Source: Gemmatimonadales bacterium (GTDB lineage: Bacteria > Gemmatimonadota > Gemmatimonadetes > Longimicrobiales > Gaopeijiaceae). From it: DNA of 64,000 nucleotides. The stretch covers positions 1 through 64,000 of the forward strand of contig REED01000025.1 in NCBI GenBank assembly GCA_007695225.1, written 5' to 3'. The position numbers were made by a program, and so were the translations under genes. Position 1 is the stretch's first letter. Each line of letters opens with the position of its first letter. Positions 55,543-64,000 of the stretch are shown piece after piece. The notes beneath the pieces were generated by a model. It saw only the letters and a list, made by a program, of their open reading frames with translations, was not told the DNA's origin and ran no database searches.

Positions 55543-56901
55543 ATGGATGAAGCAACGAAGAAGAGGGCACCCGGAGCCGAGAACCCAGACCTGAAGAAGG
55601 GTCGAGACCCCGATCCGGATCGGCCCCTGGGATTTGACCGGGCGGGCCCGTCTCTCATGGACGTGGCCCGGGAGCCTCAGAGGCGATGGAAGGGAAAGGC
55701 GGCCCTCGGGATCACGGTCCTGGGTGCGCTCATCCTCACCGTCTGGCTGGCCCGCTTGGAGCCCGCGGTTCCAACCGTGGACCGCAACGTCCTCCTCGTG
55801 GGGACGGTGGAGAGGGGAACCTTCGCCCGGGAGGTCCGGGGACCCGGTACCCTCGCCCCGGAGGAGGTGGTCCACCTTTCCGCCGTGGCGGGCGGCCGAG
55901 TGGAGCAGGTCCACGTTCGTCCCGGAGCCCAGGTGATCCAGGGGGCCGTCCTCCTGGAGATGACGAATCCCGACGTGGAGCTCGAGCACCTCCAGGCCCA
56001 GCAGCAACTCACCCAGGCACGGGCAGGGCTCCTGGACCTGAGGAGGAGTCTCGGATCCCAGCTCGCCTCCCAGGAGGCCGCCATGGAGAACGCCCTGGCC
56101 GAGTACGAGGAGGCCAGGCGGCGGGCACAGACGGACTCGGCCCTGGCCGAGCGGGAGCTGATCCCGGCGAACGGAGCGCAACGGAGCCGGGAGGTGGCAG
56201 GAGCGAGGCAGGCCCAACTCCAGGCCGAGCGTCGGGGCCTGGAGCTCCTGAACGGCTCCCTGGACGAGCAGCTCGCCATCCAGGAGGAACAGGTGCAGCA
56301 GTTGACCCGGATCCTGGATTCCCGTCGCCGACGGCTGGAGGCCCTACGGGTCACGGCGCCGTCGGGGGGGGTGCTCCAGGACCTGAACCTGCAGGTGGGG
56401 CAGTGGGTCCAGTCGGGCACCACCCTGGCCCGGGTCGCCCACCCCGACCGCCTCATGGCCGAACTCCGGATTCCCGAAGTCCAGGCCCGGGATGTCCAGA
56501 TCGGGCAGCCCGCCTTGATCGACACCCGCTCCGACCAGATCTCCGGGGTGGTCCGCCGGGTGGACCCCAACGTCCAGAACGCGGCGGTGGTGGTGGAGGT
56601 GAGTCTGGAGGGAGATCTCCCCCCCGGGGCCCGCCCGGACCTGAACGTGGACGGGGTCATCGAGGTGGAGCGGCTCGAGGACGTGCTTCACCTGGGTCGG
56701 CCCGCACAGGGCCAGAGCCACACCACCGTGGCCGTCTTCCGGATGGTGCCGGGACGAAACGAAGCGGTCCGGGTCCCCGTACGGCTGGGAAGGAGCTCGG
56801 TGAACCGGATCGAGATCGTGGAGGGACTCGAGGAGGGCGACGTCATCATTCTTTCCGACATGTCCCGATGGGACGAACACGACCGGGTGCGGGTGCGATG
56901 A
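55543..56901 (+). CDS. Efflux periplasmic adaptor (HlyD type)
   Basis: 452 aa. About 55 residues of charged cytoplasmic sequence precede one membrane helix (RRWKGKAALGITVLGALILT). The lipoyl halves, coiled-coil hairpin and barrel follow: AGGRVEQVHVRPGAQV, a long helical section with EEQVQQLTRILDSRRRRLEA, then VTAPSGGVLQDLNLQVGQWV. The ATG at 55543 is chosen because the frame to 55435 adds unrelated residues, but no strong ribosome binding site decides it. The stop overlaps the next permease as ATGA. Confidence 0.9.
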   Translation: MDEATKKRAPGAENPDLKKGRDPDPDRPLGFDRAGPSLMDVAREPQRRWKGKAALGITVLGALILTVWLARLEPAVPTVDRNVLLVGTVERGTFAREVRGPGTLAPEEVVHLSAVAGGRVEQVHVRPGAQVIQGAVLLEMTNPDVELEHLQAQQQLTQARAGLLDLRRSLGSQLASQEAAMENALAEYEEARRRAQTDSALAERELIPANGAQRSREVAGARQAQLQAERRGLELLNGSLDEQLAIQEEQVQQLTRILDSRRRRLEALRVTAPSGGVLQDLNLQVGQWVQSGTTLARVAHPDRLMAELRIPEVQARDVQIGQPALIDTRSDQISGVVRRVDPNVQNAAVVVEVSLEGDLPPGARPDLNVDGVIEVERLEDVLHLGRPAQGQSHTTVAVFRMVPGRNEAVRVPVRLGRSSVNRIEIVEGLEEGDVIILSDMSRWDEHDRVRVR

Positions 56902-59429
56902 GCGGATGGATGCAAGACCTCCGCTACGCCCTCCGCCAGCTCCGGCGGAGCCCGGGGTTCACGGCCGTCGCCGTGCTCTCGCTCGCCCTGGGCATCGGGG
57001 GCACGGCCGCCATCTTCTCCGCCATGGAGGAGGTACTCCTCCGTCCCCTGCCGGTCCCCGCAGCCGATGGGCTGGTCAACCTCTCGGCGCCGGGACCCAA
57101 GCCGGGATGGACGTCGTGCAACATGGCGGGCGGGTGCGAGGAGGTCTTCAGCTATCCCATGTTCCGGGACCTGCAGGAGGGCACCGGCGACCTCTTCACC
57201 GGGATCGGTGCCCACTTCGCCTTCTGGCCGAACGTGGGATTGAGGGATGGAGCCGTCCCGGCGAAGGGCCTCTACGTCTCCGGTTCCTACTTCCCCACCC
57301 TGGAGATCCAGCCGGCGCTGGGTCGACTCCTCCGGCCAGAAGACGACCGGGTGATCGGAGGGCATCCGGTGGCTGTCCTGGGGCACCGGTTCTGGGAGAA
57401 CCGCCTCGGAGGTGATCCGGAGGTGGTGGGCTCCACCATCCGTGTGAATGGAGAGGCCTTCCAGGTGGTGGGGGTGACCCCGCCCGGGTTCGAAGGGACG
57501 ACCAGGGAGCACAGGACCGACATCTATGTCCCCCTGACCATGCGCGGGGTCCTGGCCCCCTCCTACGACGGCTTCGAGCACCGGACCACCTACTCCCTCT
57601 ACCTCTTCGCCCGACTGGCTCCCGGTGTCTCGCCGGATCGGGCCCTGGATGACTTGAACCGGGTATACCGCCCGATTCTGCAGGAGGTGGAGGCTCCCCT
57701 CCAGGACGGCATGACCGACGGGGAGATGGAGCGGTTCCTGGCAAGGGGGGTGGGGGTCTCCCCCGGAGCACGGGGCCAGAGCAACCTGCATCGGGATGCT
57801 CCCGTATACATCCTTCTCCTCCTCGCCATCACCGGGACCGTCCTCCTCATCGCCTGCGCCAATGTTGCGAACCTCCTGCTGGCCAGGGGCACGGTCCGCC
57901 GCAGAGAGCTGGTCATCCGGAGTTCCCTGGGAGCCGGGCGGGGGAAGCTGCTCCGCCAGCTCCTGACCGAGTCCGTCGTCCTCGCGCTGGCGGGAGGGCT
58001 GGCCGGACTCCTGGTCGCCCGCTGGACCTCGGCGGCCATCCGCGCCTTCCTCCCCGAGGAGATGGGCGCCGTCCTCGAGCTGGGGCTGAGTCCCGTGGTT
58101 CTCGGCTTCACCGCCGTGGTCGCCCTCGGCGCCGGGGTGGCCGCGGGCCTCTATCCCGCTCTCCACCTGACCCGGGACTCGTCCGCCTCCCTGCTGAAGG
58201 GGAGTTCCAGCGTCTCCCGGGGTGGACGGGGCGAAGGGGTTGTCCGGACCACGCTGGCCACGGCGCAGATCGCCCTGGCCATGGCTCTCCTCATCTCGGC
58301 GGGGCTCTTCACCCGGAGCCTCATGAACCTGGGCCAGGCGGAGGTGGGACTGGAGACGGAGGGACTGGTTTCGTTCAGCGTCTACCCTGCCCAGAGCGGG
58401 TATTCGCCGGAAGGGACAGAGGCCCTCCTCCTCCGGATGCAGGAGGCGCTGGAGGCCCTTCCAGATGTGGAGGCCGCGTCCGCCGGGGTGGTGGCGGTCC
58501 TCCGGCAGAACTCCTGGGGCGCCAACATTTCCCTGGAGGGGATCGAATCCGGTCCGGGCACGGACACGAACGTGAGGACGAACTGGGTGGCGCCCGGGTA
58601 CTTCCAGACCATGGGGACCCCTCTCCTGGCAGGGCGGGAATTCACCGGATCCGACGACGCATCCTCCGCTCCCGTGGCGGTGGTGAACCAGGCCTTCGCC
58701 CGGAAGTTCGGTCTGGATCCCCAGGAGATGGTGGGGCGTCGGATGGCCATCGGGGGTGGGAATCCGGAGCTGGGCATCCAGATCGTGGGCCTGGTGGGCG
58801 ACGCCAGCTATGCCACCGTGAAGGATCCGCCGCCGCCCCTCTTCGTGATTCCCTGGCAGCAAAGCGAGTCGGTGAATGGCCTCCCCGTGACCGGCCTCAC
58901 CTTCTATGCTCGCGCCGGTTCGGACCCGGCAGCGGTGCAGCGTGCGATTCCCGACCTCGTCCGGAGCGTGGCTCCGGACGTCCCCGTGGAGGACCTGGGA
59001 TCGGTCGTCGAACATTCCCGCGAGACCCTCTTCGCGGACCGGATGATGGGCTCCCTGGCCTCGGCCTTCGCCGGACTGGCCACGCTCCTGGCCGCCATGG
59101 GCCTCTTCGGGGTCCTGGCTTTCTCGGTGGCCCAGCGCACCCGGGAGATCGGATTGCGGATCGCCGTGGGCGCCAGCTCCCGGGACGTGGAGTGGATGGT
59201 GATTCGGCAGGTCGCCTGGATGACCCTCATCGGAGGCGCCGTGGGCGTCGCGGCGGCACTGGGCGTGGGACAGGCCGCCCAGTCCCTTCTCTTCGAGGTC
59301 CAGGGTCACGACCCCTGGGCCATCCTGGCCGGAGTGGTGCTGGTCGCGACCGTGGCCCTGGCCGCGGGACTCGTCCCCGCACGCCGCGCGGCCCGAGTCG
59401 ACCCCATGGAGGCGCTGCGCGATGGGTGA
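56898..59429 (+). CDS. ABC transporter permease (ADOP/FtsX double type)
   Basis: 843 aa with a repeated FtsX-MacB layout, the large form common in Acidobacteriota and Gemmatimonadota: opening MSGWMQDLRYALRQLRRSPG, an N-terminal helix, periplasmic MacB-PCD, three helices near 330-440 (IACANVANLLLARGTVRRREL), a second periplasmic domain, and C-terminal helices with QRTREIGLRIAVGASSRDV and a PMEALRDG end. No ATP-binding domain is included; the ATPase gene at 60309 is the obvious partner. Confidence 0.93.
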   Translation: MSGWMQDLRYALRQLRRSPGFTAVAVLSLALGIGGTAAIFSAMEEVLLRPLPVPAADGLVNLSAPGPKPGWTSCNMAGGCEEVFSYPMFRDLQEGTGDLFTGIGAHFAFWPNVGLRDGAVPAKGLYVSGSYFPTLEIQPALGRLLRPEDDRVIGGHPVAVLGHRFWENRLGGDPEVVGSTIRVNGEAFQVVGVTPPGFEGTTREHRTDIYVPLTMRGVLAPSYDGFEHRTTYSLYLFARLAPGVSPDRALDDLNRVYRPILQEVEAPLQDGMTDGEMERFLARGVGVSPGARGQSNLHRDAPVYILLLLAITGTVLLIACANVANLLLARGTVRRRELVIRSSLGAGRGKLLRQLLTESVVLALAGGLAGLLVARWTSAAIRAFLPEEMGAVLELGLSPVVLGFTAVVALGAGVAAGLYPALHLTRDSSASLLKGSSSVSRGGRGEGVVRTTLATAQIALAMALLISAGLFTRSLMNLGQAEVGLETEGLVSFSVYPAQSGYSPEGTEALLLRMQEALEALPDVEAASAGVVAVLRQNSWGANISLEGIESGPGTDTNVRTNWVAPGYFQTMGTPLLAGREFTGSDDASSAPVAVVNQAFARKFGLDPQEMVGRRMAIGGGNPELGIQIVGLVGDASYATVKDPPPPLFVIPWQQSESVNGLPVTGLTFYARAGSDPAAVQRAIPDLVRSVAPDVPVEDLGSVVEHSRETLFADRMMGSLASAFAGLATLLAAMGLFGVLAFSVAQRTREIGLRIAVGASSRDVEWMVIRQVAWMTLIGGAVGVAAALGVGQAAQSLLFEVQGHDPWAILAGVVLVATVALAAGLVPARRAARVDPMEALRDG

Positions 59430-59505
59430 TCGGTGGGGTGCGCCGGGTAGGCGGTCGGAGACCTGCGAGTCCCGAGGCGCGACGTCCGAGAATGGGGGCG
59501 AGGGG

Positions 59506-60066
59506 TCAGGGAAGAATGTCGGCCACCGGGACCCCCATCCCGGGGAGGGCCGACGGTCGCAGTACATCCCCCCGTCGGTACGAGCGGACGTCACGGTATC
59601 CGTCCGGGGTCGGCGTTCGGAATACCTGGATCTCGTCATGGGGGAGATCCACCAGCCAGTACTCCCCGATTCCGGCAGCGGCGTAGAGCGGGGCCTTCGT
59701 GCCGCGATCGACCTCGACGGTGGCATCTGCGACTTCCACGACCAGCAGCACATCGTCCGGTCCGGGGTGCGCGGTCGTGTAGTCGTCCGTGCGCGGACGG
59801 AGCACCGCGAGGTCGGGCTGGGGTTCCGAGAGATCGCTGAGCCGAACCGGGTCCTGAACCTGAACGATGGCGCGATCTCCTACGCCCCTCACGAAGAGTC
59901 GCAGGAGCCGCTTCACGCATCCCGCGTGCCTGCTTCCGATGGCCGCCATCTGGACGATCTCCCCGTCGATCAACTCCACCCGCTCCCCAACGCCCAGGAT
60001 GCCGGCCTCGGCCATCCGGTAGTACTCGTCGACGGTGAAGCGCCGGGTGGTCAGGGTGGGGGGCAT
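59506..60066 (-). CDS. Uma2 family nuclease-like protein (DUF820)
   Basis: 186 aa of the restriction-endonuclease-like Uma2 fold: FTVDEYYRMAEAGIL, VELIDGEIVQM, PQPDLAVLRPR, LLVVEVADATVEVDRGTK and YLVDL-type GEYWLVDLPHDEIQVF provide the PD-(D/E)xK core. GGAGG lies seven bases ahead of the ATG at 60066; an ATG at 60156 would need a long Pro/Ser-rich extension. It lies on the opposite strand inside an efflux gene group. The role of the family is unproven. Confidence 0.88.
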   Translation of the reverse strand: MPPTLTTRRFTVDEYYRMAEAGILGVGERVELIDGEIVQMAAIGSRHAGCVKRLLRLFVRGVGDRAIVQVQDPVRLSDLSEPQPDLAVLRPRTDDYTTAHPGPDDVLLVVEVADATVEVDRGTKAPLYAAAGIGEYWLVDLPHDEIQVFRTPTPDGYRDVRSYRRGDVLRPSALPGMGVPVADILP

Positions 60067-60082
60067 GCTCGCACCTCCGGTT

Positions 60083-60096
60083 GCCGGACGTCCGGC
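60083..60096. promoter_or_regulatory. 14-bp perfect palindrome upstream of uma2
   Basis: GCCGGACGTCCGGC sits 17 bases before the uma2 start in the divergent region with the ABC ATPase gene. A GATAAT at 60165-60170 could be a -10 for the plus strand. An operator role is inferred from position and symmetry. Confidence 0.4.
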
Positions 60097-60308
60097 GTCC
60101 CTGTTGGGAGCCGGATCGGAAGGATGATCGCGGGAACTGGGCGGTTCCATGGCCATGTGGGAAAGATAATGGGGGTCGGCGCTCCGGCGAGGGCGAACCG
60201 GTTCCTGAACGTCCTATGAACGTCACGCCGAACGATCCACCGGGGGTCCTGGACCGTTCCGACCTGGATCCAGCCCCAGCCCCAACCGTCCCAGAGGAGC
60301 ATAGAGAT

Positions 60309-61112
60309 ATGAGCGAGAATGAAAACACCGCATCGTCGGCAGCGTTGGTGACGGCCCAAACGCGAGCACTGTCGAACGGAGCGGTGATCCGTCTGGAGGG
60401 CCTCGGGAAGGTCTTCCATACCGACGAGGTGGAAACCCACGCCCTGGCGGACATCCACCTGGCCATCGCCCGTGGGGAGTTCGTCTCCATCGCCGGCCCC
60501 TCGGGATGCGGGAAGTCCACCCTCCTCTCGATCCTGGGGCTCCTGGACAGCCCGACGACGGGCCGGTTCGACCTGGACGGCCAGCCGGTGGCCGAGCTCA
60601 CGGCCGGGCAGCGGGCTCGGATCCGCAACCGATACGTGGGCTTCATCTTCCAGGCCTTCAACCTGATCGGGGATCTAACCGTCTTCGAGAACGTGGAGCT
60701 TCCCCTCACCTACCGGGACGGGATGCCGGCGTCGGAGCGTCGGGACCGGGCCATGCGGGCGCTGGAACGGGTCGAGATGGCCCACCGGAAGAACCACTAC
60801 CCCTCCCAGCTCTCCGGTGGGCAGCAGCAGAGGGTCGCCGTGGCCCGGGCGGTGGCGGGAGACCCTGCCATCCTCCTGGCCGACGAGCCCACAGGGAACC
60901 TGGACTCGAGAAACGGCGAGGCAGTGATGGACCTCCTCCGGGAGCTCCATGCCGAGGGCGCCACCATCTGCATGGTGACCCACGACCCACGCTACGCCGA
61001 GTACGCCGAGCGGAACGTCTACCTCTTCGACGGCCGGATCGTGGAGGACCACGACCGCACCAGTCGAGCGGTGGAGGAGCTCCGCGAAGCCGGCTACGAG
61101 GTGACGGGATGA
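60309..61112 (+). CDS. ABC transporter ATP-binding protein (LolD/MacB type)
   Basis: 267 aa. Walker A GPSGCGKST at 63-71, Q-loop FIFQAFNLI, signature LSGGQQQR, Walker B ILLADEPTGNLD and the switch His in MVTHDPRYA. This is the class that pairs with MacB/FtsX permeases. The ATG at 60309 has GAGGAG upstream; an N-terminal stretch of about 25 residues precedes the fold. The stop overlaps the next permease (ATGA). It can serve both permeases of this locus. Confidence 0.94.
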   Translation: MSENENTASSAALVTAQTRALSNGAVIRLEGLGKVFHTDEVETHALADIHLAIARGEFVSIAGPSGCGKSTLLSILGLLDSPTTGRFDLDGQPVAELTAGQRARIRNRYVGFIFQAFNLIGDLTVFENVELPLTYRDGMPASERRDRAMRALERVEMAHRKNHYPSQLSGGQQQRVAVARAVAGDPAILLADEPTGNLDSRNGEAVMDLLRELHAEGATICMVTHDPRYAEYAERNVYLFDGRIVEDHDRTSRAVEELREAGYEVTG

Positions 61113-63583
61113 TGGGGGGTGACCTGATCCGGGAGTTCCGGATCGCGGCACGGGGGCTCGCGAAGAGCCCGACCTTCACCCTGGGGGCTGGGCTCACCCT
61201 GGCCCTGGCCCTGGGGGCGGGCGCCGCCGTCTTCTCCCTTGTGGACCGGGTGGTGCTTCAACCCCTTCCCTTTGAGGAACCGGGCCACCTCGTCGCCGTG
61301 GACCACCCCATCCCAGAGATGCGACCCGGGGTTCCCCTGGACCTCTCGGTGGCCGGCTTCTTCCACCTGCAGCAGGAGGCGGGAAGCCTTGAGTCCCTGG
61401 GGGTCTACGTCCCCACCTCCCTGGCCCTGTCCGGGGAGGGGCCGGCGTTCCGACTTCCGGGAGCGGTGGTGAGCGCAAGCCTACTTCGGGTCCTCCGGGC
61501 GCCGGTCCTCCATGGGCGGGCCCTCCTGGACGAGGACAACCTCCCGGGAGCGGCCTCGGTGGTGATCCTGGGTTACGGAGCCTGGACCCGCCTCTTCGGG
61601 GGTGATCCGAACGTGGTGGGCCGAACCGTGACCCTGGACGGAACGCCTACCGAGGTGGTGGGGATCCTGGCACCGGGATTCCATCTTCCCACGAAGGAGG
61701 TGGACGTCTGGCTCCCCCTCACCCTGAACTCCGACGCGCCGGCAGTGAACTCCCACTTCCTCGTGGGGTTGGGCCGGATGGCCGGGGGGAGCACCCTGGA
61801 GGGCGTCCGCTCCGAACTCGACCTCCTGACGGAGCGCTTCCCCGACGTCATGCCGAACGCATACGGGGGCGGGTTCATGGAGGCCTCCGGCTTCCGCACG
61901 CAGGTGAGGCCCCTCTCCGAAACGGTGGTGGGGGACTCGGCCCGAATCCTTGGACTCCTCCTGGCGGCGGCATTTCTCGTGCTGGTCGTGGCCATGGGGA
62001 ATGTGACGAACCTCTTCCTCGTCCGGGCCGAGACCCGAAGGAAGGACACCGCCATCCAGGCGGCGCTGGGTGCCGGCCGCCGGAAGCTCATGCGCCGGGA
62101 CCTCCAGGAAAGCCTCCTCCTCACCCTGCCGGCAGCAGGGGCGGGGCTCCTTCTCGGCTGGGGTTCCCTGAGGGTGCTCCTGGCGGTTCGCCCCGACGCG
62201 GTGCCCCGGATCTCGGAGGCCCAGCTCACTCCCACCACCGTTCTCGTGGTTGTCGCCCTGGCCATGGTGGTCGGGGGGTTCCTTGGGGCTCTCCCCCACC
62301 TCCGGGCGCGGAAGGACTGGACCTCGCTCCGGGAGGGACATGGGGGGCCGACATCCACCTCCCGCGCGGGACGGCGGGTGCGAGGAGTCCTGGTGGTGGC
62401 CCAGGTGGCCCTGGCGGTCCTCCTGGTCGCGTCGTCCGGGCTCCTCCTCCGTACCGTTCAGAACTTCCGCACGGTGGATCCGGGATTCACCGCCGAGGGG
62501 ATCCTGGTGGCCGAGCTGGCTCTTCCCGCCCAGCGATACCCCGGCTACGACGAGGTGCTGGCCTTCCACCGGGAGGTGGTGACCCGTGCCGAGTCGCTTC
62601 CCGGGGTCGTGGGCGCCACCGGGTCCACGGGGATTCCCACCGTCACCTACCAGGGGAATCACAACGCGGTGATCCCGGAAGGGTTCACCGGCGAGATGAC
62701 GCTTCGAGACATCCCCATCGTGGGCACCCAGGTGGCGCTCCCCGGCCACTTCGATGCCCTCGGGATTCAAATCATCCAGGGGCGAGCTCCTGATTGGTCG
62801 GACGTGGACGCCGGGACGGGGGCCGTGGTGGTCACCGAGGCCCTTGCCCGGCGACTCTGGCCCGGGGAGGATCCTGTCGGGAAGGGGATCCAGGCGGCCG
62901 TTGGTGACGTTGGTGACGTCTACTACCGGGTAGTGGGCGTGGTGGGCGAGTTCCGGGCGCAGGCCCTGGACGGCCCCCTCCAGGAAGTGGCCTGGTTCCC
63001 CCCTCGACCCATCCAAGGGGCCCCACTGTGGAGTCCTCCCCGGGGGCTTGCCCTCTTCCTGAAGGTGGAGGGGATCCGTCCGGAAGCCCTGGCCGGCGAC
63101 CTGACCCGTCTCATCGGAGAGATCGATCCGGAGCTTCCCATGGGCCAGGTACGGAGCCTCGACGACATCGTGAGCGCCTCCACCTCCGAAACCACCTTCG
63201 CATCCCTTCTCCTGGCCTTCTCGGCCGGTCTGGCCCTCGTCCTGAGTCTCGTGGGCCTCTACGCCGTGGTGGCGTACACCGTGTCCCAGCGCCGGGGGGA
63301 GATCGGGATCCGGATGGCGCTGGGCGCCTCCTCTTCCCTGGTCGGCCGCCAGGTCGTGCTCCAGGCGGGGACCCTCGGTGTGGCGGGCGTCCTGATCGGC
63401 CTGGGGGCATCGCTCTGGACCGGACGCCTTCTCGAATCACAGCTCTTCGGGATCAGCGCCACCGATCCCCTTTCCCTGGCCGGAGCAGGACTCCTCCTCC
63501 TGGTTCTGACCTTTGTGGCCAGCCTGGGGCCCGCACTCCGGGCCGCTTCGGTGGATCCTGCCGTCACGTTGAGGGCGGAGTGA
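61109..63583 (+). CDS. ABC transporter permease (ADOP/FtsX double type), second
   Basis: 824 aa with the same double FtsX-MacB plan as the permease at 56898: GGDLIREFRIAARGLAKSPT start, N-terminal helix, MacB-PCD, mid helices (VVAMGNVTNLFLVRAETRRKD), second periplasmic domain, C-terminal helices with VSQRRGEIGIRMALGASSSL and a DPAVTLRAE end. The gene is coupled to the ATPase by a 4-base overlap, and to the following tolC by GTGA. Confidence 0.93.
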   Translation: MMGGDLIREFRIAARGLAKSPTFTLGAGLTLALALGAGAAVFSLVDRVVLQPLPFEEPGHLVAVDHPIPEMRPGVPLDLSVAGFFHLQQEAGSLESLGVYVPTSLALSGEGPAFRLPGAVVSASLLRVLRAPVLHGRALLDEDNLPGAASVVILGYGAWTRLFGGDPNVVGRTVTLDGTPTEVVGILAPGFHLPTKEVDVWLPLTLNSDAPAVNSHFLVGLGRMAGGSTLEGVRSELDLLTERFPDVMPNAYGGGFMEASGFRTQVRPLSETVVGDSARILGLLLAAAFLVLVVAMGNVTNLFLVRAETRRKDTAIQAALGAGRRKLMRRDLQESLLLTLPAAGAGLLLGWGSLRVLLAVRPDAVPRISEAQLTPTTVLVVVALAMVVGGFLGALPHLRARKDWTSLREGHGGPTSTSRAGRRVRGVLVVAQVALAVLLVASSGLLLRTVQNFRTVDPGFTAEGILVAELALPAQRYPGYDEVLAFHREVVTRAESLPGVVGATGSTGIPTVTYQGNHNAVIPEGFTGEMTLRDIPIVGTQVALPGHFDALGIQIIQGRAPDWSDVDAGTGAVVVTEALARRLWPGEDPVGKGIQAAVGDVGDVYYRVVGVVGEFRAQALDGPLQEVAWFPPRPIQGAPLWSPPRGLALFLKVEGIRPEALAGDLTRLIGEIDPELPMGQVRSLDDIVSASTSETTFASLLLAFSAGLALVLSLVGLYAVVAYTVSQRRGEIGIRMALGASSSLVGRQVVLQAGTLGVAGVLIGLGASLWTGRLLESQLFGISATDPLSLAGAGLLLLVLTFVASLGPALRAASVDPAVTLRAE

Positions 63584-64000
63584 GAACCGGCGTGATCGGC
63601 GTGATGTCCTGGATCCCCGGCCGCAACGGGTGGTCGTTCCTTCTGGGGGCGGCCCTCCTCACCTGGAGCCCTGCCCTGCCCGCCCAGGCCCCGGGGGCCT
63701 CCCCCACCCGACTCACACTGGACGAGGCGGTGACGCTGGCCCTGCGCCAGAGCCCCACCCTGGCCCGGGTCACGGGGGAGTTCGACCAGGCGCGGGCGGC
63801 TCGTCTCGGGGCCCGGGGGGCGCTCCTCCCCAATGTGAACCTGGGCTACGGCTTCGCCGAATCCAGCACCGGCCGACTGGACCCCACGGGGCAGGCCATC
63901 ACCAACACCAGCTGGTGGAGTCAGGCGAGCGCATCGTTCGACATCCTGGGAATCCCCCGCCGGACCGCCGATGCCCGGAGCGCTGGAAGTGGGGCGGCCG
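63580..64000 (+). CDS. TolC-family outer membrane protein, cut by the window end
   Basis: At least 140 residues, incomplete at the 3' end. The GTG at 63580 overlaps the permease stop (GTGA); an ATG at 63604 is the alternative. A signal peptide ends near ALPAQA, followed by LTLDEAVTLALRQSPTLA, the usual TolC opening, and LLPNVNLGYGFAES. It completes a second tripartite efflux system with the adaptor at 55543. Confidence 0.88.
   Translation, partial: MRTGVIGVMSWIPGRNGWSFLLGAALLTWSPALPAQAPGASPTRLTLDEAVTLALRQSPTLARVTGEFDQARAARLGARGALLPNVNLGYGFAESSTGRLDPTGQAITNTSWWSQASASFDILGIPRRTADARSAGSGAA

Noticed and set aside
55147-56217. Minus-strand frame of 356 residues overlapping the adaptor gene.
   Set aside because: Most of it is antisense to the adaptor; only the last 60-80 residues look coding-like, so I list it only as a possible remnant.

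Overview
The window is high-GC bacterial chromosome that fits the phylum Gemmatimonadota best. That is an inference from gene content: SusC/SusD outer-membrane proteins, several large FtsX/MacB-type permeases, 6-bladed propeller lipoprotein-like genes, MglA/MglB, a membrane pyrophosphatase and a GWxTD-like protein in one place. No phage, transposase, CRISPR array or rRNA was seen.

Layout. (1) 81-5541: an efflux operon (TolC, adaptor, two permeases) without an ATPase in the window. (2) 5669-9420: bshB1-like deacetylase, a small HIRAN-like protein on the opposite strand, cysteine desulfurase and mnmA. The last two are translationally coupled and together supply sulfur for tRNA 2-thiouridine. 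(3) 9490-28611: a long minus-strand housekeeping block: dnaJ, grpE, cinA, pgsA, mglA, mglB-like, a small membrane protein, recR, ybaB, dnaX, the SRP RNA, yraN, a DAHP synthase, a metallo-hydrolase, smc, a degenerate membrane-tethered ParA-like protein, rsfS, rplI, a DUF2232-like membrane protein, a fused rpsF-rpsR gene and ychF. (4) 28842-31419: a two-domain class II aldolase, a propeller protein and a frameshifted cysteine-rich secreted peptide. (5) 31689-42603: hppA, pth, rplY, prs, uppP, a purple acid phosphatase-like enzyme, a GWxTD-like exported protein, tRNA-Gln and a membrane protein of unknown function. (6) 42736-49598: SusD/SusC pair, a lipoprotein and a second propeller protein. (7) 49639-55114: accessory region with a TetR regulator, a divergent membrane/hydrolase operon, arsM and a small membrane protein related to the regulated one. 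(8) 55543-64000: a second tripartite efflux locus (adaptor, permease, ATPase, permease, TolC) interrupted by a Uma2-type nuclease gene on the other strand.

Most striking points: ribosomal proteins S6 and S18 are one polypeptide joined by an acidic linker, with a strong hairpin in the leader; an SRP RNA lies just before dnaX, has an unusual apical loop and overlaps the only ATG available to dnaX, so dnaX probably starts at TTG; two small membrane or secreted protein genes are each broken by one missing base in a G run; a two-module membrane protein under probable TetR control shares its second half with a small protein next to arsM.

Many genes overlap as ATGA or GTGA, so translational coupling is common. 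Long open frames opposite real genes are GC-driven shadows and are not annotated.
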